Source of the DNA: Legionella maioricensis
GTDB taxonomy: Bacteria; Pseudomonadota; Gammaproteobacteria; Legionellales; Legionellaceae
Direction of reading: 5' to 3'
NCBI RefSeq assembly: GCF_023618015.1
Contig: NZ_JAJKBJ010000012.1
Location: forward strand, 1 to 64,000
DNA length: 64,000 nt
Positions 16,489 through 26,790 of this stretch are shown here, piece after piece (the stretch's first letter is position 1; each line of letters starts with the position of its first letter). The notes below the pieces were generated by a model that searched no databases, was not told the DNA's origin, and saw nothing but the letters and a program-made list of their open reading frames with translations. Position numbers and translations under genes: made by a program.

Positions 16489-17447
16489 TAAAGTTCCTCT
16501 CCAGCTGGAATAAGTAGTTGCTCTATGACCTGATCCATACTAATTGTGTCATAAACACTAATCGCATTTAAACTCCGCTCTATTCTTTTAGACAGTCCAC
16601 TTAATACTTTACCTGGACCGCATTCTACAACAAGCTCTACGCCATGATTTTTAAACATTTGTATGGTCTCAACCCAACGCACAGGGCTATAAAGCTGCTC
16701 TTTTAGTTTTTCTCTTATGTGCTGAGCTGAATTGTAGATACTTAAATCAACATTACTCACAACATCAATAGAAGGATTTTTAAATTTAGTTTGTGCAAGA
16801 CTATCAGCGAATAACTCTGCCGCTTCAGACAATAATGGACAATGACAAGGCACACTAACTGGAATTATTTTCGCTAAGCGAGCACCAGCCTCATCAGCTA
16901 AGGCAATAAGTCTTTCTACTGCAGGTGTATGACCTGCTACAACAACCTGTCCAATAGCATTATAATTTGCAGGTGAAACGAATTGATTTGTCTGGCTGGC
17001 CTGCTCACAAAGAGTTTTAACCTGTTCATCAGCTAATCCGATAATTGCTGCCATAGCTCCAATGCCTAAAGGTATCGCCTGCTGCATTACTTGCCCTCTT
17101 CGAGCGACTAATCGGGCCGCGTCAGTTAAGGACAAAGAATCGGCACATACTAATGCCGCATACTCACCCAGACTATGTCCTGCCATAATGAGAGGGGAAG
17201 ATACTCCTTGTTGCAGTAATAATTTATATATTGCTACATCTGCAGTCAGCATGACAACTTGTGTGTTTTCTGTTTGATTAAGCTTTTCTGCCGGTCCATT
17301 TTGAACTAATTGCCAAAGATCATAACCTACCGCATCTGATGCTTCTGCAAAAAGGTCAGTAACAATTGAGTATTGTGGTACAAAATCAGACAACATGCCT
17401 ACAGATTGCGATCCTTGTCCAGGAAATACAAATGCTGTTTTTACCAT
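16488..17447 (-). CDS. fabD: malonyl-CoA:ACP transacylase
   Basis: A 319-aa enzyme from ATG 17447 (MVKTAFVFPGQGSQ). The frame is open to 17507, but that extension would overlap fabH and has no family similarity. The nucleophile serine is in GHSLGEYAAL, the oxyanion glutamine in GQGSQS, and the catalytic histidine in VPCHCPLL (near 200). It loads malonyl groups onto ACP. Typical length is about 309. It sits 32 bases after fabH in the leftward operon. Confidence 0.97.
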   Translation of the reverse strand: MVKTAFVFPGQGSQSVGMLSDFVPQYSIVTDLFAEASDAVGYDLWQLVQNGPAEKLNQTENTQVVMLTADVAIYKLLLQQGVSSPLIMAGHSLGEYAALVCADSLSLTDAARLVARRGQVMQQAIPLGIGAMAAIIGLADEQVKTLCEQASQTNQFVSPANYNAIGQVVVAGHTPAVERLIALADEAGARLAKIIPVSVPCHCPLLSEAAELFADSLAQTKFKNPSIDVVSNVDLSIYNSAQHIREKLKEQLYSPVRWVETIQMFKNHGVELVVECGPGKVLSGLSKRIERSLNAISVYDTISMDQVIEQLLIPAGEEL

Positions 17448-17479
17448 ATCAGAAAAACCCTTAAAATTTAAATTAATTA

Positions 17480-18433
17480 TTAGTAACGAATAACCATTGC
17501 GCCCCAAGTCATTCCACCACCAAATGATTCGATTAATAACAGCTCATCTCTTTTTATAAGATTGTTTTTAATCGAATAATCAAGTGCTAAAGGTATGGAC
17601 GCAGCTGAAGTATTGCCCTGATTACCAATAGTCACTATGACTTGTGACATAGGGAGTGATAATTTTCTTGCTATAGCTTGAATAATACGTATGTTTGCTT
17701 GATGTGGTATTAACCAGTTGATATCGGATTTTTTCAATTCACTAATTTCTAAAACTTCATCAACGATGTCACCCATTATATTGACGGCAATTTTAAAAAC
17801 TTCATTTCCGCGCATGCCTATAGTTGCGCGTTCATCATCAAAGGTACCATTACGAAGAGTTAATAATTTATCTGCATCATATGCTGAATGTAATACACTC
17901 CCCATAATGCCTTTCCGGTCACTAGCGCTTAGTACAACTGCTCCTGCCCCATCACCAAATAAAATACATGTGGAGCGATCAGTCCAATCTAAAGCTCTGG
18001 ACATACTTTCGCTACCAATCACCATGATATTTTTTGCAGCACCGGATGTAATATATTGTTTGGCAATATCCATTGCATAGACAAAGCCACTGCAAGCAGC
18101 ACTTATGTCAAAAGCTGGAATAGATCTTTTAATTTTTAACGCGTATTGAACATGACACGCGACACTTGGGAAAAAATGGTCAGGAGTACATGTTGCTACC
18201 AGTATTAGATCAATTTCCTCAGCATCAAGGCCTGAGGCGGCAAGCGCTCGCTCTGCTGCTTTGGAGGCCATAAAAGAAGTGGTTTCATGCGCTTCCGCTA
18301 TACTGCGACTATGAATTCCTGTCCGGGAAACTATCCACTCATTATCTGTATCAAGTGTTTTTTCTAAATCAGCGTTAGTAATTTGCCTCTCAGGAGAATA
18401 ACTCCCAGTGCCACTGATGACAGCATTATTCAT
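17480..18433 (-). CDS. fabH: 3-oxoacyl-[ACP] synthase III
   Basis: A 317-aa initiating ketosynthase, identical in length to E. coli FabH. The catalytic triad is visible: Cys114 in [11 protein letters not shown], His in IPHQANIRI and Asn in [10 protein letters not shown]. It condenses acetyl-CoA with malonyl-ACP to start fatty acid synthesis. Its start overlaps the end of plsX by four bases, so translation is probably coupled. Confidence 0.97.
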   Translation of the reverse strand: MNNAVISGTGSYSPERQITNADLEKTLDTDNEWIVSRTGIHSRSIAEAHETTSFMASKAAERALAASGLDAEEIDLILVATCTPDHFFPSVACHVQYALKIKRSIPAFDISAACSGFVYAMDIAKQYITSGAAKNIMVIGSESMSRALDWTDRSTCILFGDGAGAVVLSASDRKGIMGSVLHSAYDADKLLTLRNGTFDDERATIGMRGNEVFKIAVNIMGDIVDEVLEISELKKSDINWLIPHQANIRIIQAIARKLSLPMSQVIVTIGNQGNTSAASIPLALDYSIKNNLIKRDELLLIESFGGGMTWGAMVIRY

Positions 18434-19458
18434 AACAACAATCCCTGATTTATAAAATCGTTTATTTGATCGCGTACTAAATCTACAACATTATTTTTTA
18501 CTTCAAGAACAGCTTGTTCAATAGCAAATTCAAAACCTAATTCATCGGCTCCACCGTGGCTTTTAATAACAATACCATTTAAACCAAGCATACTGGCGCC
18601 ATTATATCGTGATGGATCTAAACGTTTTTTTAAATGATTTAATGCAGGTAAGGCTATTAGTCCAGAAATTTTAGTAAGCCAATTTCTATTAAATGACTCT
18701 TTAAGTAAATTTAATAATAATTTTGCGATGCCTTCACTTGCTTTTAAAGCAACGTTACCCACAAAACCATCGCAAACCACTAAATCAACATCACCTGAAT
18801 AAAAATGATCGCCTTCAACATAGCCCACATAATTCATCACCGAACACTCTGCAAGCATATGCGCGGTACGTTTGACCTGATCATTTCCTTTAATTTCTTC
18901 AACACCAATATTTAGCAAAGCAATTTTAGGTTTTGGTTTATTTTCAATAGCCTGAATTAACGCCGATCCCATCACTGCAAACTGAAATAAATGTTCAGCA
19001 CATGAATCAACATTAGCGCCTAAATCAATGACCCAGGTTTTGCCCTTCATCGTTGGCAATTCAGAAACTATAGCAGGCCGGTCTATTCCTGGTAATGTTT
19101 TTAAAACATAGCGGGCTGTTGCCATCAAAGCACCTGTATTACCAGCGCTGACACAAGCTTGAGCGTTGCCTTCTTTAACCAGATTAATAGCCACTCGCAT
19201 AGAAGAATCTTTTTTATTGCGTAACGCATGCGAAGGCAACTCATCCATACCCACCACTTCAGAGGCATGCGCTATGGATAATTGTTTCGAAGACAAGACC
19301 CCGTGCTTTTTCAAACAAGCACTGACCTTGTCTTGTACTCCGACTAGTATGATATTTAAATCAGGATTTTTTTTAGCTGCACGAATGCAGGCAGGAATCA
19401 CTACATTTAATCCATGATCCCCACCCATTGCATCTACAGCAATGGTGATGTTTTTCAA
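18430..19458 (-). CDS. plsX: phosphate acyltransferase PlsX
   Basis: A 342-aa enzyme that makes acyl-phosphate from acyl-ACP, the first step toward phospholipid with PlsY. The N-terminus [13 protein letters not shown] is the family signature, and [19 protein letters not shown] and [11 protein letters not shown] follow in order. Length is typical (about 340-356). It starts five bases after rpmF, giving the classical rpmF-plsX-fabH-fabD-fabG-acpP operon. Confidence 0.97.
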   Translation of the reverse strand: MKNITIAVDAMGGDHGLNVVIPACIRAAKKNPDLNIILVGVQDKVSACLKKHGVLSSKQLSIAHASEVVGMDELPSHALRNKKDSSMRVAINLVKEGNAQACVSAGNTGALMATARYVLKTLPGIDRPAIVSELPTMKGKTWVIDLGANVDSCAEHLFQFAVMGSALIQAIENKPKPKIALLNIGVEEIKGNDQVKRTAHMLAECSVMNYVGYVEGDHFYSGDVDLVVCDGFVGNVALKASEGIAKLLLNLLKESFNRNWLTKISGLIALPALNHLKKRLDPSRYNGASMLGLNGIVIKSHGGADELGFEFAIEQAVLEVKNNVVDLVRDQINDFINQGLLL

Positions 19459-19463
19459 GAATA

Positions 19464-19658
19464 TTACTCTTGTTCGTCGTAAGCAGTATCGTTATCAAGA
19501 ATTTTTTTACCGCGATAGTAACCATCTTCGGTCATGTGATGACGACGATGCGTTTCACCAGTAGTTGGATCAACTGAAAGTGTTGGCATACCTAACTTAT
19601 CGTGTGAACGACGCATATCACGACGTGAGCGTGATTTTTTATTTTGTTGTACAGCCAT
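19464..19658 (-). CDS. rpmF: 50S ribosomal protein L32
   Basis: A 64-aa basic protein from ATG 19658 ([20 protein letters not shown]); an in-frame upstream extension to 19748 is not L32-like. The sequence includes the conserved [19 protein letters not shown] and DGYYRGKKI. It lacks the zinc-binding cysteines, as L32 of Gram-negatives does. AGGAG precedes this start. It lies 86 bases after yceD, the universal yceD-rpmF pairing, and five bases before plsX. Confidence 0.97.
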   Translation of the reverse strand: MAVQQNKKSRSRRDMRRSHDKLGMPTLSVDPTTGETHRRHHMTEDGYYRGKKILDNDTAYDEQE

Positions 19659-19744
19659 TGTATTACTCCTAAACAATTTGCATTCATAAAGCGGGAATAT
19701 TACCGATATTTTAACTTCAATCCAAGTATTAAATGCACAAAATA

Positions 19745-20173
19745 TCAATAAGATTCATTTTTTTCTGTTAAAAATTGATTTATTTCACTATCACAATCGT
19801 TAATGTCAGGGTGAAATTGAGGAGCATAGAGATGCAACTCATCGACAACCAGTTCCTCCAAATCAACCTGCCAATTGGATGAAACGATACATTCGTATTG
19901 TTCCAGCAACTGCTCAGCCCGTTCATCACTTCGGCAAACAGCAATAACTGTGTGATTATCATAAGGTGTAGCAAACTCTTGCATGCAACGTTGACATACG
20001 CTTGTTAAATTGCCAGACACCTCTAGATAAATCAAATAAAAATCATCTTTAGCTTCAACATGGTAACTCACCGTTAAATGGCATGGTGTTATAAGAAAAG
20101 CAGGTAATCGCTCATTTACGGTAAGTGATGTAACTTTTTGACCATATTTAACTATTTCGGGTAAATGAAGCAT
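19745..20173 (-). CDS. yceD: YceD/DUF177 family, 23S rRNA accumulation protein
   Basis: A 142-aa protein. The central CQRCMQEF is the conserved Cys pair of the DUF177 family, followed by an acidic segment ([16 protein letters not shown], then DCDSE). In E. coli YceD is needed for normal 23S rRNA levels. The family nearly always precedes rpmF, as here, and length is usual (about 170 or shorter). First gene of the leftward fatty-acid/ribosome cluster; a divergent promoter region separates it from the secreted-protein gene. Confidence 0.92.
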   Translation of the reverse strand: MLHLPEIVKYGQKVTSLTVNERLPAFLITPCHLTVSYHVEAKDDFYLIYLEVSGNLTSVCQRCMQEFATPYDNHTVIAVCRSDERAEQLLEQYECIVSSNWQVDLEELVVDELHLYAPQFHPDINDCDSEINQFLTEKNESY

Positions 20174-20355
20174 ACTTCAGACATCCAAAAACCGTACATT
20201 ATCCAAGAATTTATAATAATTATCAAATTTATTAGTAAACGCCAGCCCCATTAGAGTGTTCAAAATGGGATGAGGGTTGCTCTGCTCACTGGAAAACAGT
20301 ATTCAACGAATATGTGATATTATTAAAATCCATGATAAAAAGGAGGGAACGAACT

Positions 20356-21024
20356 ATGGAATTAAGGAAAAAGAATTCGCTAAGCAATAAAAAAAGAAAG
20401 CATTTTCTTATACGCTCAACACTTTTGATTGGCTTATGGGGTCTAGGGGCTAATCTTTTTGCAGTCCCGGTTACCAGTGGACAACTGGTTATAATAAATG
20501 GTTTAGGTAACTCCTCTACAACAGGCAATGTTGGCACATCAGCGTCAAGTATTTCAGTGGTTGTATCTGATTCAACGGGGCCCTGCTCAACCATATCAAG
20601 CGTAGTTTATAATGGAACCGCTGTTATCAAATGGTCGTCTACAGCCGTACATAGTGCGACCGTCTGCACCGGAATTTCCTCAGTAGCAATAACTCCACTT
20701 AAGACAATGATTGGGACTATTTCCACTATTGTGTACGATTCCGTTAATACTACAACGGTCCCTGCCCTTACTGCCACTGCACCAATAACCTACTTGCCGC
20801 CGACAACTGCGTATGCCAATTTAAGTTTGATTGTAACTGGCGCCGGTGTTCCAGCCTCATCTGTACCTGCCTCAGCTACCGTATGGGGCGTTGGCGCTGC
20901 GACTGCACCGGTTTTCGATGTAGGAAATGGCTCTTTAACTAACGTAGGTGTCCCTGGCGGTATAGGAGCTGGTGGATTAAAAGCAGAAAAAGTGATGAGA
21001 CGTTATGCCGTTATCCCTATGTAA
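20356..21024 (+). CDS. secreted Thr/Ser/Val-rich hypothetical protein
   Basis: A 222-aa protein from ATG 20356, chosen because AGGAGG (20341-20346) lies upstream at good spacing; the frame continues back to GTG 20314 without support. Residues about 15-35 form a Sec signal peptide (HFLIRSTLLIGLWGLGANLFA, cleaved near FA-VP; quoted as a region, not exact). The mature part is low-complexity, rich in Thr, Ser, Val and Ala, with two Cys (in GPCST and TVCTG) that could form a disulfide. No known domain is evident. It could be a surface or secreted protein, possibly a type II secretion substrate (inference). Legionella genomes contain several similar species-specific exported proteins. Confidence 0.68.
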   Translation: MELRKKNSLSNKKRKHFLIRSTLLIGLWGLGANLFAVPVTSGQLVIINGLGNSSTTGNVGTSASSISVVVSDSTGPCSTISSVVYNGTAVIKWSSTAVHSATVCTGISSVAITPLKTMIGTISTIVYDSVNTTTVPALTATAPITYLPPTTAYANLSLIVTGAGVPASSVPASATVWGVGAATAPVFDVGNGSLTNVGVPGGIGAGGLKAEKVMRRYAVIPM

Positions 21025-21068
21025 AAAATCGAATAAATAATAGAGTACTGGTACAAATGCAGAAAACT

Positions 21069-21136
21069 TCATCCCGAGCATAGCGAGGGATCTCCTGGAT
21101 GAAGGGAGATCCTTCGTCGCATGCTCCTCAGGATGA
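21069..21136. repeat. TCATCCCGAGC-type imperfect inverted repeat
   Basis: The stretch starts TCATCCCGAGCATAGCGAGG and closes with ...CATGCTCCTCAGGATGA, while ATCTCC and GGAGAT pair inside it. A related element lies at 30180-30259. Dispersed repeats of this type are widespread in intracellular and related bacteria. It may act as a transcript-end hairpin for the preceding secreted-protein gene. Confidence 0.7.
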
Positions 21137-21259
21137 CAGCGATAAGAGGCGTATTGTAATAACTCACTTCAAAAAACACCTCCAATTTTCTCTACTTTTA
21201 TGAGATAATGAACAATTTGCAGTTACTTTTTGCATCTTTTTAAAGCGATATCACTATTT

Positions 21260-22345
21260 ATGAAAGCTAAAGTTATTGTTGGTATGTCTGGAGGGGTTGA
21301 TTCTTCTGTCGCAGCCTGGCTATTAAAAGAACAAGGTTATCAGGTCGAAGGCTTGTTTATGAAAAACTGGGAACAAGACGATGCAGATGGATTTTGTCCG
21401 GCAGCCCAGGATCTTGCTGATGCTCAAGCTGTATGCAATCAATTGCGTATCCCCCTTCACAGCGTCAACTTTTCAGAACAATACTGGGACCGAGTATTCG
21501 CTCATTTTTTGCATGAGTATGAAAAAGGAAGAACTCCAAATCCTGATGTGTTATGCAATAAAGAAATAAAATTCAATGCTTTTTTAAATCATGCCTTAAC
21601 TCTTGGCGCAGATTATATAGCCACAGGACATTATGCCAAAAATAAAATTGTCGGAGATGTTGGTTACTTATATAAAGCAAAAGACAGAGACAAAGATCAA
21701 ACGTACTTTCTACACGCTGTAGAACCTGAAGCATTGGCAAAAACGTTATTTCCAATCGGAGATTATAATAAACCGCAGATTAGAGAGTTTGCAAAAGAGC
21801 TTGGTTTAGTAACTCATGCAAAAAAAGACTCTACCGGAATTTGTTTTATCGGTGAAAAACGATTTAAATCTTTCCTAAAAGAATTTATTCTCGCAAAACC
21901 TGGTGACATTAAAAATATGAATGGCGAGATTTTAGGAAGGCATGATGGTTTAATGTTCTATACCCTTGGTCAGCGCCAAGGCCTGGGAATTGGTGGTCTG
22001 CAAAACGCAACAGATGAACCTTGGTACGTGGTTGATAAAGACGTTGTATCGAATACTTTATACATTGCCCAGGGAAGCCAACATCCAATGCTTTATGCTC
22101 AGGGTTTAATATGTAGCCCAATACATTGGCTGGCGAATTGTAAAGATAACCTGCCTTTAACCTGCTACGCAAAAACAAGATACAGACAAGCAGAACAAGG
22201 ATGTATGATCTCACCCATGGATAAAGATCAGCATTATGTAATGTTTTCAAGTCCTCAAAGGGCTGTGACCCCTGGGCAATATGTGGTTTTCTATGACAAA
22301 AACCAATGTTTAGGAGGAGCCACTATAGAACAAATCATTAGATAA
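21260..22345 (+). CDS. mnmA: tRNA 2-thiouridylase MnmA
   Basis: A 361-aa enzyme from ATG 21260 ([16 protein letters not shown]); the frame is open from TTG 21230, but family alignments start at the SGGVDSS-proximal Met. The PP-loop SGGVDSS binds ATP. The two catalytic cysteines are in [12 protein letters not shown] and STGICFIG. It thiolates U34 of Glu, Gln and Lys tRNAs using sulfur relayed from IscS and TusE. Length is typical (about 360-370). The next gene, erpA, is also tied to the sulfur/iron-sulfur economy, 112 bases away. Confidence 0.96.
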   Translation: MKAKVIVGMSGGVDSSVAAWLLKEQGYQVEGLFMKNWEQDDADGFCPAAQDLADAQAVCNQLRIPLHSVNFSEQYWDRVFAHFLHEYEKGRTPNPDVLCNKEIKFNAFLNHALTLGADYIATGHYAKNKIVGDVGYLYKAKDRDKDQTYFLHAVEPEALAKTLFPIGDYNKPQIREFAKELGLVTHAKKDSTGICFIGEKRFKSFLKEFILAKPGDIKNMNGEILGRHDGLMFYTLGQRQGLGIGGLQNATDEPWYVVDKDVVSNTLYIAQGSQHPMLYAQGLICSPIHWLANCKDNLPLTCYAKTRYRQAEQGCMISPMDKDQHYVMFSSPQRAVTPGQYVVFYDKNQCLGGATIEQIIR

Positions 22346-22457
22346 ATTTTGCTTATACTTCACCTGGCTCTAAAATGAGGTTTTTTAGCCCTACAAAGTA
22401 TATAATTATTATAGAATGGGTTTTGATACTCGTTTTATTATTAAACCGGAGTTAATT

Positions 22458-22850
22458 ATGGCTGCTATTGATGTGTCCCCTACTGTCAACGATATCTCTT
22501 TTTCTGTAAGTGCTGCCGATAAAGTAGCAGAACTAATTAAAGAAGAAGATAATTTCAATCTTAATTTACGCGTGTCAATCACTGGGGGCGGCTGTTCTGG
22601 TTTTCAGTATGGATTTAGTTTTGATGAGGAAATCAACGAGGATGACACGATTATTGAACAACTCTGTTCCGACAATAAGTCGACAGTCAAACTTCTTATT
22701 GACTCAATGAGTTATCAATATTTACATGATGCGGAAATTGATTACATTAAAGGAATACAAGGCGAACAGTTTGTCATTAGGAATCCTAATGCAAAAACCA
22801 CTTGTGGATGTGGTTCATCGTTTAGTATGGATGATGAAGACGATCTGTAA
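22458..22850 (+). CDS. erpA: iron-sulfur cluster insertion protein ErpA
   Basis: A 130-aa A-type carrier from ATG 22458, preceded by GGAG; the open frame from 22416 adds a non-conserved N-terminus. The three conserved cysteines are in [11 protein letters not shown] and TTCGCGSSF. Length exceeds E. coli ErpA (114) by an acidic tail (MDDEDDL). It delivers 4Fe-4S clusters to apo-enzymes, including isoprenoid synthesis enzymes. IscA is the close alternative; the acidic, extended form and free-standing locus fit ErpA better. Confidence 0.9.
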   Translation: MAAIDVSPTVNDISFSVSAADKVAELIKEEDNFNLNLRVSITGGGCSGFQYGFSFDEEINEDDTIIEQLCSDNKSTVKLLIDSMSYQYLHDAEIDYIKGIQGEQFVIRNPNAKTTCGCGSSFSMDDEDDL

Positions 22851-22865
22851 ATAAAAACATGAAAC

Positions 22866-22903
22866 AAAAAACACACTAGGAAATCCTTTCATAGTGTGTT
22901 TTT
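22866..22903. terminator. bidirectional rho-independent terminator
   Basis: AAAAACACACTA (22866-22877) pairs with TAGTGTGTTTTT (22892-22903) across a 14-base loop, with T-runs on the plus side and A-runs on the other. It lies between convergent erpA and the L,D-transpeptidase gene and can serve both. Confidence 0.88.
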
Positions 22904-22934
22904 TATATCTGCGGAAGTACTGCAAATAGCCTCA

Positions 22935-23408
22935 TTAATAAGGCTTAATAATAACCCTGGTTCCTATATGCATAAAATTCTGGCTTAGCCATCTTGCATC
23001 GCTGGGAGATACCCGTACACAACCATGACTGGCATTATAATTGGGTAACTCATAAGAGCCATGCACTGCATAATATTTACTAAAAAACATACAGTAAGGC
23101 ATAGGGGCACCGCCTCTTCCTACCGGAAAACGACTGGAGCGACAACCAGGCCCTCCCTTACTAATGACTCGGAATACCCCAGAAGGCGTTTTACATCCTC
23201 TATGAATATCAGGACAATAATGTCTTCCTCCCGAACCTCGACCCGACCGCACTACCTTACCATTTGCATTTATTGCTTTCCACGACAGAGTATTAGGATT
23301 AAAAATAAAAGTATTTCCTGCCGCATAACCAGTGCTCAAAAAAATGGCAGAAAATAGAATTATTGAAATACGAGATAAGAGTGTAAAGCTAAAATTGGAC
23401 TGTTCCAT
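22935..23408 (-). CDS. L,D-transpeptidase (YkuD domain), exported
   Basis: A 157-aa protein with a signal peptide (about residues 9-29, ISIILFSAIFLSTGYA), so it acts in the periplasm. The YkuD catalytic motif H...S-H-G-C-V-R-V is present: HGSYELPNYNASHGCVRVSPSDA, with the nucleophile Cys in SHGCVRV (quoted as shorter parts). The length is at the small end of the family. These enzymes make 3-3 cross-links or attach lipoproteins to peptidoglycan. It also has Cys residues at RHYCPD and RGCKTP. It ends against the terminator shared with erpA. Confidence 0.9.
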   Translation of the reverse strand: MEQSNFSFTLLSRISIILFSAIFLSTGYAAGNTFIFNPNTLSWKAINANGKVVRSGRGSGGRHYCPDIHRGCKTPSGVFRVISKGGPGCRSSRFPVGRGGAPMPYCMFFSKYYAVHGSYELPNYNASHGCVRVSPSDARWLSQNFMHIGTRVIIKPY

Positions 23409-23599
23409 AATTATTCCTATTTATTCCTTCACACTCTTATATTAGTTTAAATTTTAAACAAATCAAATAAAACAAATCCATTTGTAGCTGTCTTAGACTG
23501 ATAATTCAACAAAATCTTCATATAAATAAGTTATTTGAAGGCAATTTGCGATTTCTTGTTCTACTATTTAATTGATACCAAAAATAAGGATAACTCATC

Positions 23600-23998
23600 A
23601 TGTCAAGGAAATTTCTTATAGCCACAACAATTGCACTAAGTAGTGCTTTTGTACCATTTATTTCGAATGCTGAAACGTCCGGCACAAGCACACAAACAAA
23701 CGCTCAATCAGAGATGCCCAAAGACAATTGGTTAAATTCTATGGCCCCAATGCTACCTGATCTAATTTGTAAGGGTTTTATACAAGATGCGGATTTAAAA
23801 AAACGCTTCGATGAAATTAAAATGACCTATGAAAAATGCGTGTCTTTAATTCCTGACAGTGCAAAAAAATGCCAGGATCAAATATACGCCAGTATTCCTG
23901 ATAAAATAAACAGCGAATCTGCTGGTACTTGGGGCAGAACGTTGGGTGAATGCATTGGCAGAGATTTTGCTGAAAAATATTTGGTTCCCAAAAGCTAA
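23600..23998 (+). CDS. small secreted cysteine-containing hypothetical protein
   Basis: A 132-aa protein with a clear Sec signal peptide (MSRKFLIATTIALSSAFVPF, cleaved after SNA). The mature ~107 aa is helical and carries four cysteines (LICKG, YEKCVS, KKCQDQ, GECIGR) that could form two disulfides, suggesting a periplasmic or secreted protein. I do not recognise the family. AAGGATAA lies before the ATG. A long hairpin (24032-24059) follows. Legionella type II secretion exports many small disulfide-bonded proteins of unknown function; whether this is one is a guess. Confidence 0.72.
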   Translation: MSRKFLIATTIALSSAFVPFISNAETSGTSTQTNAQSEMPKDNWLNSMAPMLPDLICKGFIQDADLKKRFDEIKMTYEKCVSLIPDSAKKCQDQIYASIPDKINSESAGTWGRTLGECIGRDFAEKYLVPKS

Positions 23999-24031
23999 TC
24001 ACGTAACACTATATTGAGTAATCCAACATTC

Positions 24032-24059
24032 TCATCGGTAGACTTGACGCTACCGATGA
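24032..24059. terminator. perfect 10-bp-stem hairpin after secreted-protein gene
   Basis: TCATCGGTAG (24032-24041) and CTACCGATGA (24050-24059) pair perfectly around an 8-base loop. There is no T-run, so it may be a processing or rho-linked hairpin rather than an intrinsic terminator. A second short inverted repeat, GGTTGGG-CT-CCCAACC, follows at 24069-24084. Confidence 0.55.
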
Positions 24060-24136
24060 AGCAACATAGGTTGGGCTCCCAACCCCGCTGCTTGTTTCCC
24101 GTGTATTTCAGTATGTTACAAAAACGCTTACAAAAA

Positions 24137-24859
24137 TCAATCAACCGGCTCCGTTGCTTGCTCTTCCCAGTGATTTATTCCTGATTTTTTCGCCAAGAAA
24201 TTTACAAACTCCTGGTGCAAAGTTAACTCTTCATCGCTTGCCTTTAACACCACTGGATTAGCCAAATTAAGGGCATAAATTTCTTGCGTTTTACTTTTTA
24301 AATCAGTGGAGGCAGATTCAACTTCAGCAAATAAACTGGATTGACCGCCAGTCATTGCCAAATAGACGAAAGCCAGGATTTCCGCATCAAGTAAAGCTCC
24401 ATGCAGCTGGCGATTGGAGTTATCTACATCATAGCGTTTGCATAAAGCATCCAAGCTATTGCGTTGCCCGGGGTGTTTTTCTCGTGCGAGCGTTAAAGTA
24501 TCAAAAATAGTGCAATAGTCTTCTAATTTTTTCTGCCACTTAACGTGTTTGAGCTCGGAATTAAGAAATCCCACATCAAATGGTGCATTATGAATAATTA
24601 GCTCAGCTCCACCGACGAATTGTAAAAACTCAGAAACTATGTCTTCAAATAACGGCTTATCCTGTAAAAACTCAGAACTGATCCCGTGAACACGAAAAGC
24701 ACCTTCATCAACCAAACGTTGCGGATTAATATAAACATGGTAATGCTTTCCAGTTAATTTTCTATCAATTAACTCAACACAACCAATTTCAATTACTCTA
24801 TGGCCCTGTTCAGGGCCTATGCCGGTAGTCTCTGTATCTAAAATAATTTGTCGAATCAT
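24137..24859 (-). CDS. dnaQ: DNA polymerase III epsilon subunit (proofreading)
   Basis: A 240-aa 3'-5' exonuclease (E. coli DnaQ is 243). DEDDh motifs are visible in order: ILDTETTGIG (Asp8, Glu10), HNAPFDVGFL and HGALLDAEIL (His and Asp near 159-164). The C-terminal segment binds the polymerase alpha subunit in the family. It is 12 bases from rnhA on the same strand, as in many gammaproteobacteria where rnhA and dnaQ are neighbours (usually divergent in E. coli, co-directional here). Confidence 0.95.
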   Translation of the reverse strand: MIRQIILDTETTGIGPEQGHRVIEIGCVELIDRKLTGKHYHVYINPQRLVDEGAFRVHGISSEFLQDKPLFEDIVSEFLQFVGGAELIIHNAPFDVGFLNSELKHVKWQKKLEDYCTIFDTLTLAREKHPGQRNSLDALCKRYDVDNSNRQLHGALLDAEILAFVYLAMTGGQSSLFAEVESASTDLKSKTQEIYALNLANPVVLKASDEELTLHQEFVNFLAKKSGINHWEEQATEPVD

Positions 24860-24871
24860 CTTCTAGCTCAT

Positions 24872-25303
24872 TTATGTTAATTCTTCTATGCCTTGATTTG
24901 CTAAAGCATCAACCAAATCATTTTCCACATGACCTGAATGTCCTTTCACCCAATGCCACTTAATTTGATGAGAAGACGCCAAACTATCCAGCAATTGCCA
25001 AAGATCGGCATTTTTAACGGGTTCTTTTTTAGAATTTCGCCAGCCATTAATTTTCCAGCCACGCAACCATTCCATCATTCCTTTTTTTAAATATTGCGAA
25101 TCAGTATACAAATCAACTTCACAAGGACGTTTCAAAGATTCAAGACCTTTAATCGCGGCCATCAACTCCATGCGATTATTAGTAGTATGGGGCTCGCCAC
25201 CGTGAAGGGTTTTTTCTTTACCATTATAACGCAGCAATACGCCCCATCCCCCAGGCCCAGGATTTCCTTTGCAAGCACCATCGGTATAAATTTCAACACT
25301 CAT
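24872..25303 (-). CDS. rnhA: ribonuclease HI
   Basis: A 143-aa nuclease that removes RNA from RNA-DNA hybrids. The acidic catalytic set is present: [14 protein letters not shown] (Asp), [10 protein letters not shown] (Glu), [10 protein letters not shown] (Asp) and [10 protein letters not shown] followed by VDALA (His and Asp). The basic helix seen as [15 protein letters not shown] (about 80-94) matches the substrate handle of RNase HI. Length is as in E. coli minus a short tail (155). Forms a pair with dnaQ. Confidence 0.96.
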   Translation of the reverse strand: MSVEIYTDGACKGNPGPGGWGVLLRYNGKEKTLHGGEPHTTNNRMELMAAIKGLESLKRPCEVDLYTDSQYLKKGMMEWLRGWKINGWRNSKKEPVKNADLWQLLDSLASSHQIKWHWVKGHSGHVENDLVDALANQGIEELT

Positions 25304-25357
25304 AAAATAATTCTATAAAAAAATTAACGTTAAAAGGAATAATAGTTTATTGAGAAA

Positions 25358-26761
25358 TTATCTGTTTTTTTTGATTTTAATACCACCAATTTTAGATAAA
25401 AGCATATCCAGTAACCTGCCATAAGGAGGATAAAGCCATGAAATTGTAGAAAACCGGCTTTGCACAAATACTGGCTTCAGTTTTGAAAAAGTATTAAAAC
25501 CTTCCTGCCCATGATATTGTCCCATGCCACTCATACCCACACCACCAAATGGCAAATCATCAGCAGCAATATGCATTATGGTATCATTGATGGTTAAAGC
25601 CCCGGAAAGCGTCTGAGTCTGAATATACTCTATCTCCGCATCATCTTCACCAAAATAATATAAAGCCAAAGGGTTAGGATAAGATTTGATATACTCCACG
25701 GCCTCGTTGACTGCTTTATAACATATAATAGGCAAAATGGGACCGAAAATTTCTTCTTGCATTACTTTCATCTCTTGGGTGACGCCAAATAATAAATAAA
25801 TGGGTATTTTATTATTAGCTGGGTTCAACTCGCCAAAGGTGACAACCTGAGCTCCTTTATTACGCGCATCCTGGACCAACTCCAGCAAGCGCTGCTTGTG
25901 ATGCTCAGAAATAATGCTGGAATAATGTTCATTATTCATCAAGTCCGGATAATGAGTATGAATAAAATTTTTAAATTCTTCTTGTATTTTTTCTTCCCAC
26001 CCATCGGGAATTAATAAATAGTCTGGAGCAATACACGTTTGAGCCGCATTAAATAATTTACCCATAAATAGTCGTTTGAAATATTTAGGGTTCATAGACG
26101 AGGACAATACTGCAGGAGATTTCCCTCCCAACTCTAAAGTAACCGGAGTAAGATTTTTGCTTGCCATACTCATGACTGATTTTCCTACAGAAGTAGAACC
26201 AGTAAATAGTAAATGTCCAAATGGAAGTGAGGCGAATTGTTTTGACAGTTCTACGTCTCCATCAATAATCTGAATAGCGTCTCCTACAGGGAGAGTACTA
26301 AACAATAATTGCAGGGTCTGAGCCGTATTGGGTGATAATTCAGACATTTTGATCATTACTTTATTACCCGAAGCCAAAGCGTAAATTGCGGGTACCAAAG
26401 CCAAGTAAACAGGGTAATTCCAGGGAACCATAATGCCCACAATACCTAATGGCTGAGGAATCAGATAAGCGCGGGCTGGAGCAAGCATCCAGGATACATT
26501 TCTTGACTTTTTTTTAATCCAGAACTTCATCTTTTTAAGACAAAAGTTGATGGCTTTTATTGTTGGGAAAATCTCCAAAAAAAGAGTTTCCTGTTCCGCC
26601 CTATAAGTAAAATCTTTGCTAACCGCTTCAGCTAAACTATAAGCATTTTTTTGCAACGCTTTTTTTATCGCCAGTAATAATTTTTTCCTCTCAGTCAAAG
26701 AGGGATAAGGATTCCTTTGATATTCATTTTGCAAATGTTTAAATTGCGTATTTAAATCCAT
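25358..26761 (-). CDS. aldehyde dehydrogenase (class 3 / coniferyl type)
   Basis: A 467-aa NAD(P)-dependent aldehyde dehydrogenase. The Glu motif TLELGGKSPAVL is near residue 208, and the catalytic Cys in NAAQTCIAPDY near 242. The C-terminus ends in a hydrophobic/basic stretch (LYPPYGRLLDMLLSKIGG), common in class 3 ALDHs of the CalB and fatty-aldehyde type, suggesting loose membrane contact. Substrates are probably fatty or aromatic aldehydes, not histidine intermediates. It starts 29 bases after hutH on the same strand and may be co-transcribed with hutUH, though a functional link is not obvious. Confidence 0.88.
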   Translation of the reverse strand: MDLNTQFKHLQNEYQRNPYPSLTERKKLLLAIKKALQKNAYSLAEAVSKDFTYRAEQETLFLEIFPTIKAINFCLKKMKFWIKKKSRNVSWMLAPARAYLIPQPLGIVGIMVPWNYPVYLALVPAIYALASGNKVMIKMSELSPNTAQTLQLLFSTLPVGDAIQIIDGDVELSKQFASLPFGHLLFTGSTSVGKSVMSMASKNLTPVTLELGGKSPAVLSSSMNPKYFKRLFMGKLFNAAQTCIAPDYLLIPDGWEEKIQEEFKNFIHTHYPDLMNNEHYSSIISEHHKQRLLELVQDARNKGAQVVTFGELNPANNKIPIYLLFGVTQEMKVMQEEIFGPILPIICYKAVNEAVEYIKSYPNPLALYYFGEDDAEIEYIQTQTLSGALTINDTIMHIAADDLPFGGVGMSGMGQYHGQEGFNTFSKLKPVFVQSRFSTISWLYPPYGRLLDMLLSKIGGIKIKKNR

Positions 26762-26790
26762 TTTTTTATCCTCATCCTATAAGAATATTA